NCBI GenBank assembly: GCA_016125475.1
Contig: WGLR01000013.1
Span: forward strand, 44,891-108,890
Direction of reading: 5' to 3'
Length of the DNA: 64,000 bases
DNA from: Betaproteobacteria bacterium
GTDB taxonomy: Bacteria; Pseudomonadota; Gammaproteobacteria; Burkholderiales; Ga0077523
Below are positions 1-8,522 of this stretch, in pieces (positions within the stretch are counted from its first letter, which is position 1; each line of letters starts with the position of its first letter). The notes under the pieces are model-generated. The model saw only the letters and a program-made list of their open reading frames with translations, had not been told where the DNA came from and made no database searches. The translations under genes were made by a program, and so were the position numbers.

Positions 1-878
1 GTGAACGCGTCCTGCAACCCGCCGAGCCTGACCGCGCGCTCGTTCACGAGGCGCCGCTCGCGTTCGTTCCAGAAGTTGGCGGCGCGGACCGGATTGCCGA
101 GGCGGATGTCCATGTCCGTGTCCTTGAGCAGGATGTTGCCCTCGATCAGCAGTTCCTCCCGGAGCCTCGGGCTGATTCCGCGGTTGAAGAGCTCCACGCC
201 GTGCAGGAGGGGATTGCCGCGTACCCGCATCGGATAGAACGTGATGTTCGCAGGCACGATCAGCGTGGGGCGTTCCGCGCGCGCGAGCAGTGTCGCCCGG
301 TCGGGGAGCCCCAGGATCCGTCGCCAGCTCTCGAGACGGTTTTCGTCCCCCGCGGACGCCGCGTTGAGCACCGCCTGCTTGAAGACCTCGAGCGCGAGTG
401 CGATCACTGCCGCGCCGCTGTGCTGCTTGCGCCGGTGTGCCGCGCTGCGCGAATAGATGCTGTACTGCCCGCTGCCGTCGAGGACCTGGCGGTCCTTCAC
501 CATGCCTCCCTCCGGAAACACGATGACCTTGCGTCCGCGGAGGATTTCGGCGGCGAGCAGCGCGAGAAGGTGCGGGTGGTCGTTCGGGACGGCCCCGACG
601 CCCTTCAGGTAGCTGCCGAAGCGGTCGCCCGGACGGAACAGTGCGTGATCCGCGATTGACCTGCAGTAGGCGCCGCAGTGCTCCCAGAACAGATACTGCG
701 GAATGAAGGTTTCGAAGCGTGCGAAGTGGTTGAAGACGAAGATGTCGCCCGACTCGATCTGCCCTTCGTCGTGGTGCAGCTTGATGTTGACGCGCAACAC
801 CCGGCGCAGGAATCGCATGAAGCGCCCGGTCCACTGGTAGGCGGCCGGGTTGATCGGATAGTCGAGCGCGTCCTTCAT
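1..878 (-). CDS. PlsC-like 1-acylglycerol-3-phosphate acyltransferase family protein (3' end cut by window edge)
   Basis: About 292 codons are visible and the C-terminus lies outside the window. The protein begins MKDALDYPIN. It carries a glycerolipid acyltransferase block I variant, N50-H51-FARF-E56 (NHx4E instead of NHx4D), and block III FPEGG at about residues 121-125. By family these residues form the His/acidic charge relay and the phosphate-binding site of membrane acyltransferases that use acyl-CoA or acyl-ACP. No obvious transmembrane helix was seen in the visible part. The start is preceded by a GAGGA-like site. The gene is divergent from the heme A synthase gene. The substrate is not predictable; a lysophospholipid or other lipid acyl acceptor is likely. 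Confidence 0.8.
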   Translation of the reverse strand, partial: MKDALDYPINPAAYQWTGRFMRFLRRVLRVNIKLHHDEGQIESGDIFVFNHFARFETFIPQYLFWEHCGAYCRSIADHALFRPGDRFGSYLKGVGAVPNDHPHLLALLAAEILRGRKVIVFPEGGMVKDRQVLDGSGQYSIYSRSAAHRRKQHSGAAVIALALEVFKQAVLNAASAGDENRLESWRRILGLPDRATLLARAERPTLIVPANITFYPMRVRGNPLLHGVELFNRGISPRLREELLIEGNILLKDTDMDIRLGNPVRAANFWNERERRLVNERAVRLGGLQDAF

Positions 879-1002
879 TCCTCGTCACTCCACACGCGGG
901 GACCCCATCCGGAAGCGAAATCCGGACCGAGGGCGGTCGCGCGCCGCCCGCGGCCTGCCGCCGGGACGCCTTTCTGGCGGGTCCTCACGGTACAATTGAG
1001 AC
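879..1002. promoter_or_regulatory. divergent promoter region; possible leaderless start for ctaA
   Basis: This spacer separates two divergent genes. TACAAT at 991-996 matches five of six bases of the sigma-70 -10 box and ends only seven bases before the ctaA ATG. If it is used, transcription would begin at or next to the start codon, giving a leaderless mRNA. No good Shine-Dalgarno site precedes the ATG, which fits, but no convincing -35 box was seen. Confidence 0.35.
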
Positions 1003-2073
1003 ATGGATCACGCCCTTTCGTTTGCGCCGCATCCGGCGCGTGCGCCGGCGCCGGCCTCGCGCCGCCCGGTCGCCTTCTGGTTGTTCGTCTGCTGTGCCCT
1101 CGTGTTCGTGATGGTCGTGGTCGGCGGTGTGACGCGCCTCACTCGGTCGGGGCTCTCCATCGTCGAATGGCAACCGGTCGTCGGCACCCTGCCGCCGCTC
1201 TCGCATGCGGAATGGGAGGACATGTTCGCGAAATACCGCCAGACACCCGAATACCTCAAGGTGAACGAGGGCATGACGCTCTCCGATTTCAAGGGCATCT
1301 TCTGGTGGGAATACATCCACCGCCTGCTCGGGCGCACGATCGGCATCGTGTTCTTCGTGCCGCTGCTGTGGTTCGCGCTGAAGCGACGCATCGAACGCGC
1401 CATGATTCCCCGGCTCGTCGGCATCTTCTGCCTCGGAGGCATCCAGGGAGCGATCGGGTGGTGGATGGTGAAGAGCGGCCTCGTGGACACGCCGCGCGTG
1501 AGTCACGTGCGTCTGGCCGTCCACCTCGGCACCGCGTTCCTGATCTTCGCTGCGATGTTCTGGACGGCGCTCGGACTGCTCGCACCGACCGGACCGTCCC
1601 GGCTCCCGCCCGACCGGCGGCGGCTGGCGCGACTGGCCTCGGCGCTGTGCGTGCTGATCTTCGTGATGGTGCTCTCCGGGGCGCTCGTCGCGGGGACGCG
1701 GGCCGGCCTCGCCTACAACACGTTCCCGCTCATGGACGGGCACTGGATCCCGCCCGGGCTCGGCGCGCTGCAGCCGTGGTGGGACAACGTGTTCCACAAC
1801 ATCACGACGGTGCAGTTCGATCACCGGCTGATCGCCTGGACGCTGTTCTTCCTGATCCCGGGCTTCTGGCTGCTGTCGCGCCGGGTCGAACTCCCGCCGG
1901 CCGCACGACTGCCGGTCAACCTGCTCCTCGTGATGCTCGCCGTGCAGATCACGCTCGGCATCTCCACGCTGCTGCTGCACGTGCCCGTCGCGCTCGGTGC
2001 CGCTCACCAGGGCGGTGCACTCGTGCTGTTCGCGCTCGCGCTCTGGACGGCGCACGCCCTGCGACACCGCTGA
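1003..2073 (+). CDS. ctaA: heme A synthase (COX15/CtaA family)
   Basis: This integral membrane enzyme oxidises the C8 methyl of heme O to the formyl group of heme A for aa3-type cytochrome c oxidase. The 356-residue length and about eight hydrophobic segments fit the COX15/CtaA family. The hallmark GGVTRLTRSGLSIVEWQPV (about residues 41-59) follows the first membrane span. Candidate heme-ligand histidines occur in the usual contexts: H106 (EYIHRLLGR), H168/H174, H274 (FDHRLIAW) and H335 (GAAHQGG). No oxidase genes are adjacent, so it is a stand-alone assembly gene here. It implies that the organism makes heme A and probably respires with an A-type oxidase. Confidence 0.95.
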   Translation: MDHALSFAPHPARAPAPASRRPVAFWLFVCCALVFVMVVVGGVTRLTRSGLSIVEWQPVVGTLPPLSHAEWEDMFAKYRQTPEYLKVNEGMTLSDFKGIFWWEYIHRLLGRTIGIVFFVPLLWFALKRRIERAMIPRLVGIFCLGGIQGAIGWWMVKSGLVDTPRVSHVRLAVHLGTAFLIFAAMFWTALGLLAPTGPSRLPPDRRRLARLASALCVLIFVMVLSGALVAGTRAGLAYNTFPLMDGHWIPPGLGALQPWWDNVFHNITTVQFDHRLIAWTLFFLIPGFWLLSRRVELPPAARLPVNLLLVMLAVQITLGISTLLLHVPVALGAAHQGGALVLFALALWTAHALRHR

Positions 2074-2132
2074 GGCGGCGCACGGCATGGCCGGGGTCGC
2101 AGCGGAGACGATCCGACGTACCCGCCTTCCGG

Positions 2133-2522
2133 TCAGGTCCTGACGTCCGCCCCCCGTGCGACCAGCAGTTCGCGCAGGATGAACCGGTGGCACCGGTTCT
2201 CGTTCGCGCAGTAGCAGCCGACCGCGAAGTCCGTCTGGCGGGACAGCGCCGCGAGGGTGTCCAGCAGGTGCGCAGCGTCGGGTGACTTCATCTCGGCCCG
2301 GTAACGCCGCGCGAACGCGGCCCATGCGCGGTCGTCGTCGTCGGACGGTACGGTCTTGAGCAGCGCCTCGCTCGGCGCGAGGTTGGGCAGCCAGACGTCG
2401 TAGAGGTCGCGGGCCGCGTATTCCGTCCTGGGCACGCCGCGTGGCGGACGACGCACCGTGCCGATGCGCAGGCCTTCGTCCGGGGCGCGGGGCGAGCCGA
2501 GCCTGACGATCGATATCGACAT
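2133..2522 (-). CDS. DUF488 family protein
   Basis: This 129-residue protein begins MSISIVRLGS and has the DUF488 pattern: RIGTVRRPPRGVP near the N-terminus, a central YDVWLPNLAPS segment, and a C-terminal CYCANENRCHRFIL motif resembling the Cys/His-rich end of the family (YceK/YeaO-like proteins). The biochemical role of DUF488 is unknown. A longer frame runs through the start from upstream, but the Met chosen matches the family N-terminus. It lies 77 bp downstream of the thioesterase gene on the same strand, so co-transcription is possible. Confidence 0.75.
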   Translation of the reverse strand: MSISIVRLGSPRAPDEGLRIGTVRRPPRGVPRTEYAARDLYDVWLPNLAPSEALLKTVPSDDDDRAWAAFARRYRAEMKSPDAAHLLDTLAALSRQTDFAVGCYCANENRCHRFILRELLVARGADVRT

Positions 2523-2599
2523 GTCCGTTTCCTCCCTGTCCGGATCGATTGCCGGTGAATCGTACGCCTCGGTAGCCTGCGGCGGCAGTCCGCGACGTC

Positions 2600-3091
2600 T
2601 CACCGATCCTCGGGCCGGATCACGAAGATCGTCGACGTGCCGTGCGCGAGCAGCTTGCCGTCGGGGCCGGTCAGTCGCCCTTCCGACGTCATGATCCGCC
2701 GGCCGTGCGAGACGACGCGGCCCTCCGCCCGCACCGTCCCGGTGTCGACCGAGATCGGCCGGCAGAGGTTCGCCTTCAGTTCGATGGTCGTGTGGCCGAG
2801 CCCCGCCTTCAGCGCCGAGAAGCAGGCTGCGCCGCAGGCGCTGTCGAGCAGCGTGAGCGCCCAGCCGCCATGCACCGAACCGATGATGTTGAGCAGATGC
2901 GGCCCCGGGTCGCCTTCGAACGCGACGAAACCGTCGCCCACCTCGACGAGCCGGAAGGAGTTCGTCGCGCCCATGCCGGCCTGAGGGAGTTCGCCGGACA
3001 CGATGGCCTCGAGAATCTCGCGACCGGAGCGGCGGGCGGTGTCGGGCGTCACCGCGAAGTCCGGTGCGAGGGCATCGGGTGGCCTGGTCAT
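2600..3091 (-). CDS. PaaI-family hotdog thioesterase
   Basis: This 163-residue protein has a single hotdog domain. The signature is HGGWALTLLDSACGAA (about residues 93-108), in which the helix after HGG carries the acidic residue of PaaI/YbgC-like acyl-CoA thioesterases. It is followed by the beta-rich TIELKANLCRPIS segment typical of the fold. The likely reaction is hydrolysis of an aromatic or medium-chain acyl-CoA to the free acid and CoA. The substrate cannot be read from sequence. It lies upstream of the DUF488 gene in the same direction. Confidence 0.85.
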   Translation of the reverse strand: MTRPPDALAPDFAVTPDTARRSGREILEAIVSGELPQAGMGATNSFRLVEVGDGFVAFEGDPGPHLLNIIGSVHGGWALTLLDSACGAACFSALKAGLGHTTIELKANLCRPISVDTGTVRAEGRVVSHGRRIMTSEGRLTGPDGKLLAHGTSTIFVIRPEDR

Positions 3092-3706
3092 CGGCCGGTA
3101 CCACTCGCGGGCGCGGCAGCGGTCCGCCTCGTGGCAGTCACGCCCGGGTAGCGGCAGTCGCGCGCGTGCCGGGCCTTCGGCGGGTGAATCGAGGAATGTT
3201 TCGAGAGGTCCTTCAGGGTCATCGGGGGCTCCACGTGCGTCGGGCGTCTCACCGGACGGCAGCGGTCGCGCCGCATCGGCGTGCGGGGTCGGGGGTTGCA
3301 GTCGTCCGCGCAGGCGACGGCCGGGTCCTGACGGACAGGCGCGGCATCGAAGTCACCACGACACACGCAGACAGCCTCCGCCCGGTCGTTGCGTCGCGTC
3401 CCACGTCCGGCTGGTGTTCGGGAAGAGTCTACAGGCGCATCCCGGTGTCGTTAAGCCGCGTTCGCGGCACACGATCCACGACGGTACGCACACCTTTGTA
3501 CCACCCCCTGCGTCCCGGCGACCACGCCATGAAAGGACTGCCCCGGGTCCTGTTTCCGGCCGCGCGCGGCCCTGCCTTCGGCACCCGTGACCCCCGACGG
3601 CAGCGGGATCGATCTTCCGGCGCGCGATGTGACCGGATGTGCCCGTGGCTCATCTGGTGAGCCAGCGGCCTGCGCAGAATGCGGTCGTCACAGGAGGGAC
3701 GAGCGC
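3092..3706. other. 615-bp divergent intergenic region with no supported gene
   Basis: The spacer lies between the thioesterase (leftward) and the mrfA-like helicase (rightward). All open frames here are rich in Arg and Pro and resemble no family. The only notable local feature is a strong Shine-Dalgarno, AGGAGG at 3692-3697, nine bases before the helicase ATG. Promoters for both genes presumably lie here, but no clear -35/-10 pair was found. Confidence 0.5.
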
Positions 3707-6169
3707 ATGGATCTTTCCGTTGCCGGGGGCGGCGACCTGTTTTGCGAACTGGCGGGCGATGCCGATTTCCATCCGCGCCGGCGCGACGCCGACGCGCTCG
3801 CGGACGGCCTGAAGCGCCGCTATCGCGACCGGATCGTTGCCGAGCTGGTGGTACCCGCCCGCGCGGCGCGGCACGCGGACTTTCCCCCGGGTCTCGATCC
3901 CTGTCTCGTGGGCGCCCTGCGCGAGCGCGGCGTGACCCGGCCCTACAGTCACCAGCGCGAGTGCTGGGACCACGTTGCCGCGGGCCGGCACGTGGTGGTC
4001 GTGACGCCCACGGCCTCGGGCAAGACCCTCTGCTACAACGTTCCGGTGATGCAGGCTGCCCTGAGCCGACAGGGCAAGGCCCTGTACCTGTTCCCGACCA
4101 AGGCGCTCTCGCAGGACCAGGTCGCCGAGATCCTCGAACTGAATGCCGCCGGCAATCTCGGCATCCGTGCGATGACCTTCGACGGCGATACGCCCGGGGA
4201 TGCCCGCCGCGCCGTCCGGACGCACGGGGACATCGTCGTGTCCAACCCGGACATGCTGCACCAGGGCATCCTGCCGCATCACACGAAGTGGGCGCAGTTC
4301 TTCGAGAACCTGCGGTTCGTGGTCATCGACGAGATGCACACGTACCGTGGCGTGTTCGGCTCGCACATGGCCAACCTCGTGCGCCGCTTTCGCCGCATCG
4401 CGAAGTTCTACGGCGCCTCGCCCCGTTTCATTCTCTGTTCGGCGACCATCGCCAATCCGCAGGAACTCGCGGAGCGCCTGCTGGGCGAACCCGTGGCGGC
4501 GGTCACGGAATCCGGTGCGCCGCAGGGGCGCAGGCAGCTTCTCGTCTGGAATCCTCCCGTGGTCAATCCGGATCTCGGGTTGCGCGCCTCGGCACGCTCG
4601 CAGTCGACACGGATCGCGCGCGCCGCGGTGGAGACGGGGCTCAAGACGATCGTGTTCGCGAACTCTCGGCTCGAGGTCGAGGTGCTCACGAAGTACCTGA
4701 AGGACACGTTCGATCACGACCCGCGCCAGCCCTCGAGGGTCGCCTCGTACCGGGGCGGGTACCTGCCGACGGAACGACGCGACAAGGAGCGCCGGCTCCG
4801 GGCCGGCCGGATCGACTGCGTGGTGTCCACGTCTGCGCTCGAACTCGGCGTGGACATCGGGGCACTCGACGTCTGCGTGCTGAACGGCTACCCGGGCACC
4901 ATCGCCGCGGCCCTGCAGCGCATCGGCCGGGCCGGCCGGCGGCAGCGGACGGCGCTCGGAGTGCTCGTCTGCACGAGCGACCTGCTCGATCAGTATCTCG
5001 CCCACAATCCGGAATTCTTCCTCGGCGCGAGCCCGGAGCACGCGCGGATCGACCCCGACCAGCTCCTGATCCTCATGGACCACGTGCGGTGCGCCGCCTT
5101 CGAGCTGCCGTTCGACGAGGGTGAGACCTTCGGCAGTCTCGATGTCGGGGAGGCCCTGGACTACCTCCGCGAGCAGGGTGTGCTCCATCGCGAGGGCGCA
5201 CGCTGGCACTGGATCGCGGACAGCTACCCCGCGAACGCCGTGAGTCTGCGGTCCATCGCGGAGGGCAACTTCCTCGTCGTCGACGTGACCGGCGGGGGCA
5301 AGAACGTCATCGCCGAGGTCGACTACTCGTCGGCGGCCGTCACGCTGTACGAGGGCGCGATCTACCTGATCCAGGCGTCGCCGTGGCAGGTGGAGAAGCT
5401 CGACTGGGTTGGGCGCAAGGCCTATGTGCGCCGGGTCTCGGCGGACTATTACACCGACGCCATCGATTACACGAAGCTCAAGGTGCTCGACGAATTCGAG
5501 CAGGACGCTCACGGGAACGGGTTCTGTGGCCAGGGCGAGGTCCACGTCGTGCGCCGGGTCGCGGGCTACAAGAAGATCCGCTACTACACCCACGAGAACG
5601 TGGGCTACGGCAACGTCAATCTGCCGGATCAGGAAATGCACACGACCGCCGTGTGGTGGGAGCTCCATCCCGAGGCCCTGGCGCGGGCATTCGGCAGCCG
5701 TTTCGAGGCGCTCGACGGCTTCCTCGGCGCTGCGTACGCGCTGCATCACGTGGCGGCGCTGCTGAGTCTCGCGGAGCTGCGGGACATCGGACGGTCGGTC
5801 GGTGACGGCGAGGCAGGCTGGTCGGCCGTGCTGGACGCGAACGGGCGGCCGGCCGCGAGAACGATCGACGGCCGGACCGTCGACGTCGCTGCGGCGCATC
5901 TGCCCTTCAGGCCCGCCGTGCACCTCTACGACAACTACCCGGGCGGCATCGGCATCAGTGCACCACTCTTCGAGCTGCGGACGCAGGTGGTCGCGCACGC
6001 GACCGCACTCGTCGACCGGTGTGCGTGCGCGCACGGGTGCCCGGCCTGCATCGGACCGGTCCTGCCGCCCGATGCGCGCGCCCCCCATTCGCCGAAAGTG
6101 GCGGCGCTGCGCGTGCTGGGGCTCATGGACCGGGCCGGCGCGCACGAGTCGTCCGTGCCCGTACAGTGA
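3707..6169 (+). CDS. mrfA: MrfA-like DEAD/DEAH-box helicase with C-terminal DUF1998 zinc-binding domain
   Basis: This 820-residue SF2 helicase has Walker A TASGKT (about 103-108), a motif II D-E-M-H near residue 208, motif III SAT (about 245), and motif VI QRIGRAGRRQR (about 403-413). The C-terminal DUF1998-type region contains a four-cysteine cluster, C772-A-C774-AHG-C778-PA-C781. This architecture is that of B. subtilis MrfA (YprA), a 3'-5' DNA helicase for mitomycin-type damage that works with the exonuclease MrfB. The next gene is an MrfB/YprB-type protein seven bases downstream. The start was chosen at the ATG with AGGAGG upstream; an earlier in-frame Met would add 40 low-complexity residues. 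Confidence 0.9.
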   Translation: MDLSVAGGGDLFCELAGDADFHPRRRDADALADGLKRRYRDRIVAELVVPARAARHADFPPGLDPCLVGALRERGVTRPYSHQRECWDHVAAGRHVVVVTPTASGKTLCYNVPVMQAALSRQGKALYLFPTKALSQDQVAEILELNAAGNLGIRAMTFDGDTPGDARRAVRTHGDIVVSNPDMLHQGILPHHTKWAQFFENLRFVVIDEMHTYRGVFGSHMANLVRRFRRIAKFYGASPRFILCSATIANPQELAERLLGEPVAAVTESGAPQGRRQLLVWNPPVVNPDLGLRASARSQSTRIARAAVETGLKTIVFANSRLEVEVLTKYLKDTFDHDPRQPSRVASYRGGYLPTERRDKERRLRAGRIDCVVSTSALELGVDIGALDVCVLNGYPGTIAAALQRIGRAGRRQRTALGVLVCTSDLLDQYLAHNPEFFLGASPEHARIDPDQLLILMDHVRCAAFELPFDEGETFGSLDVGEALDYLREQGVLHREGARWHWIADSYPANAVSLRSIAEGNFLVVDVTGGGKNVIAEVDYSSAAVTLYEGAIYLIQASPWQVEKLDWVGRKAYVRRVSADYYTDAIDYTKLKVLDEFEQDAHGNGFCGQGEVHVVRRVAGYKKIRYYTHENVGYGNVNLPDQEMHTTAVWWELHPEALARAFGSRFEALDGFLGAAYALHHVAALLSLAELRDIGRSVGDGEAGWSAVLDANGRPAARTIDGRTVDVAAAHLPFRPAVHLYDNYPGGIGISAPLFELRTQVVAHATALVDRCACAHGCPACIGPVLPPDARAPHSPKVAALRVLGLMDRAGAHESSVPVQ

Positions 6170-6176
6170 CACCGTG

Positions 6177-7124
6177 ATGCTGCGAGCGCGACTGGATGCA
6201 TTGCGCCGCGATGCCGGCGCGAGAGACGTCGCTCGTCTGGCTGTCGCCGTCACGGCGCCGGACGGCGACGGGACAGAAACCGGTGTCTCCGATGCCCCGG
6301 ATGTCCGGGCACCCCTGCCGCAGGGACGGCTCGCGCAGCGCCTCGACCGAATGACGCGGGCCCGCACGTCGTCGCGGTCCCGTGGCCTGGACGAACTGAT
6401 TCGCCTGACCGGGGCCGTCGCCCGCGGCGACGGCCTGCTGACCGTGGAGACGCGCATCACGCTGCCGTTCCGGCATGGCCGTGTCGTGATCGGGGCCGAA
6501 TTCGCGCGCGACGTCTGTCTGCCGCTCCGGTGCGGCGACCACGTGCGCATGCCAGCCGGGGATCTGCTCTTTCTCGACACCGAGACGTCGGGGCTCGCGG
6601 GCGGCACGGGCACGTTCGTGTTCCTGCTCGGGCTCGCGCGTTTTCGGGCCGGAGCGGAACTCGTCGTGCAGCAGTTCCTCGTGACACGATTCGGCGCCGA
6701 GACCGGGATGCTCGGCGCCCTGCGCGATGCGCTCGGCGAGACGCGCTGTGTCGTGACGTTCAACGGGAAGTCGTTCGACGTGCCGCTGCTGCGTACGCGT
6801 TGCGCGCTCCTGCGCGAGCCGGACCCGTTCACGGCCCACATGCATTGCGACCTGCTGCACGCCACGCGGCGATTGCTCCGGGACGGCTGGCCCGACTGCA
6901 GGTTGCGCACGACCGAGATCCACGCCCTCGGATTCGACCGCATCGACGACCTGCCGGGGGCGGAAGTGCCCGCCGCCTGGCACCGGTGGCTCACGCACGC
7001 GGACGTGGGATCCGTGCCCCGCATTCTCGAGCACAACCGTGACGACCTCGTCTCGCTCGCGGCGCTGACCGCACTGCTCAATTCCTGCGAAGCCGGTACA
7101 CCGCTGTTCAGGCTGCCGGCCTGA
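6177..7124 (+). CDS. mrfB: MrfB/YprB-like DEDDh-type ribonuclease H-like exonuclease
   Basis: This 315-residue protein belongs to the YprB RNase H-like family. It shows the DEDDh exonuclease signature: FLDTET (D133, E135), a second Asp in FNGKSFD (about 195-200), and the third motif H286-NRDD with the catalytic His and Asp. The ATG lies seven bases after the helicase stop, which indicates an operon and probable translational coupling. In B. subtilis MrfB is the metal-dependent exonuclease partner of MrfA in an excision pathway independent of UvrABC. The first ~120 residues lack recognisable motifs. Pair function is inferred from homology and synteny. Confidence 0.85.
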   Translation: MLRARLDALRRDAGARDVARLAVAVTAPDGDGTETGVSDAPDVRAPLPQGRLAQRLDRMTRARTSSRSRGLDELIRLTGAVARGDGLLTVETRITLPFRHGRVVIGAEFARDVCLPLRCGDHVRMPAGDLLFLDTETSGLAGGTGTFVFLLGLARFRAGAELVVQQFLVTRFGAETGMLGALRDALGETRCVVTFNGKSFDVPLLRTRCALLREPDPFTAHMHCDLLHATRRLLRDGWPDCRLRTTEIHALGFDRIDDLPGAEVPAAWHRWLTHADVGSVPRILEHNRDDLVSLAALTALLNSCEAGTPLFRLPA

Positions 7125-7143
7125 GCCGGCGGTGCTCGTTCGG

Positions 7144-7221
7144 GGCTCCTCGTTCCCGATGCCGCCGGCATGGTCCGTTGCTCGAGGCTCCTGGTTCCGG
7201 ATGCCGCCGGGATGGTCCGTT
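7144..7221. repeat. two 36-bp direct repeats, period 42 bp
   Basis: The units at 7144-7179 and 7186-7221 differ at only three of 36 positions and both end in GGTCCGTT. They lie in the 239-bp gap between mrfB and the phosphoesterase gene. A GCCGGC-CTGA-GCCGGC hairpin overlaps the mrfB stop just before them and may act in termination, although no T-tract follows. The function is unknown; the repeat may be a relic of a dispersed intergenic repeat. Confidence 0.75.
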
Positions 7222-7363
7222 CGGACTGCAAATTCGTTCCGTCGAACGCATCCGTGCTTAACCGGCGCAGCGCATCCTCGGCAACTGCTCCGGGTGCCAG
7301 GTGTGACGTTGCCGGTCCAGGCGCTCGACCACTCCAACCAGACATACAAGAGACGGGACAACC

Positions 7364-8410
7364 ATGCGCAAATCCATCCTGGCAATCGCGTCGTTCGCCT
7401 TCGCGGCGACCGTGTTCCACGCTGCGGCCGACGACGACCATCACCGGCACTCCGCTCCCCGCGGCGACGGACTCTCGTTCGCACTGATCGGCGACGTACC
7501 CTACGGCCTCGCGGAAGAGGTTCAGTTCGACAACGTCATCGCGGACGTGAACCGCTCGCGGGCCGTGCGTGTCGTGGTGCACACCGGGGACGTGAAGAAG
7601 GGCTCCGAGCGGTGCGACGACGCCGTCTTCCTGCGGCGGTTCGAGCAGTTCCAGAAGTTCGACGATGCGTTCATCGTGACGCCCGGCGACAACGACTGGA
7701 CCGACTGTCATCGCAGCAACAACGGCGGTTACGTGCCGACCGAGCGCCTCGCCAGGTTCCGCGAGATCTTCTATCCCGATCCGCGGCGCACGACGGGCGG
7801 GCGGCCGATCCGCGTCGTGCCGCAGTCGACGATGCCCGGGTTCGAGCCATACGTCGAGAACGTGATGTGGCGTTTTGGCGGCACCACGATGGCGACCCTA
7901 CACGTCGTCGGCAGCAACAACGACCTGGCGCCCTGGAACCAGATCGACCCCACCGACACCTACGAAACGCCCCGCGCGGACCGCATCGCCGAGTACGAGG
8001 GGCGCAAGGCTGCGGCGCTCGTGTGGATCGATCGCGTGTTCGACACGGCGGTCGCGACCCACAGTGCCGGCGTCATGATCGCGATGCAGGCCGATCCGAA
8101 TCTCGACCTCCCGTCGACCGACCTGCAGCGTCGGGGCTTCAACGACGTCCTGGACCGGCTCGTGGTCCGTACCATCGCGTTCGGGAAGCCGGTGCTGCTC
8201 GCGCACGGCGACAGCCACTACTACCGCGTGGACAAGCCCCTCGCCGGTCCCGTGCAGGGCGGTGGTTCGGCGATGCTCGAGAACTTCACGCGCGTGGAGA
8301 ACTTCGGAACGCCGAACGTGCACTGGGTGGAGGTGAAGGTGGATCGCCGTGATCCGAACGTGTTCACGATCGTTCCCCACATCATCGACGCGAACAGGTT
8401 CGCACGCTGA
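7364..8410 (+). CDS. exported calcineurin-like metallophosphoesterase family protein
   Basis: This 348-residue protein has a Sec signal peptide: KSILAIASFAFAATVFHAAA, with cleavage likely near residue 22. It has the ordered metal-binding motifs of calcineurin-like phosphoesterases: GDVPYG (about 43-48), HTGD (about 66-69), PGDNDWTD (about 104-111), and C-terminal HGDSHYYR with paired His. A role in phosphate ester or nucleotide hydrolysis in the periplasm is likely from the family, but the substrate is unknown. An acidic/His-rich stretch (DDDHHRH) follows the predicted cleavage site. The gene stands alone between two intergenic gaps. Confidence 0.75.
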   Translation: MRKSILAIASFAFAATVFHAAADDDHHRHSAPRGDGLSFALIGDVPYGLAEEVQFDNVIADVNRSRAVRVVVHTGDVKKGSERCDDAVFLRRFEQFQKFDDAFIVTPGDNDWTDCHRSNNGGYVPTERLARFREIFYPDPRRTTGGRPIRVVPQSTMPGFEPYVENVMWRFGGTTMATLHVVGSNNDLAPWNQIDPTDTYETPRADRIAEYEGRKAAALVWIDRVFDTAVATHSAGVMIAMQADPNLDLPSTDLQRRGFNDVLDRLVVRTIAFGKPVLLAHGDSHYYRVDKPLAGPVQGGGSAMLENFTRVENFGTPNVHWVEVKVDRRDPNVFTIVPHIIDANRFAR

Positions 8411-8484
8411 GTCTCCCCGGCGGCACGCGCTCCCGCGAGGCGCGTGCCGCTTCTCCGCTGGCCGGCGCCGGCGATGTCATGGGG

Positions 8485-8490
8485 TATAGT
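8485..8490 (+). promoter_or_regulatory. candidate -10 element (TATAGT) for the uronate-dehydrogenase-like gene
   Basis: TATAGT lies 32 bases before the ATG of the downstream gene, in the short gap after the phosphoesterase. It matches five of six bases of the consensus -10 hexamer. No strong -35 was found, so this is only a candidate. Confidence 0.35.
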
Positions 8491-8522
8491 GATCTACCCG
8501 TCATCGGCCCCGATCTCGCGCT

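Noticed and set aside
3088..3366. Small minus-strand frame upstream of the thioesterase
   Set aside because: Low-complexity Arg/Pro composition, no family resemblance and no ribosome site.
3650..7711. 1353-codon minus-strand open frame antisense to mrfA-mrfB
   Set aside because: It is antisense to well-supported motifs in the plus-strand genes and has the Arg/His-rich composition of a high-G+C shadow.
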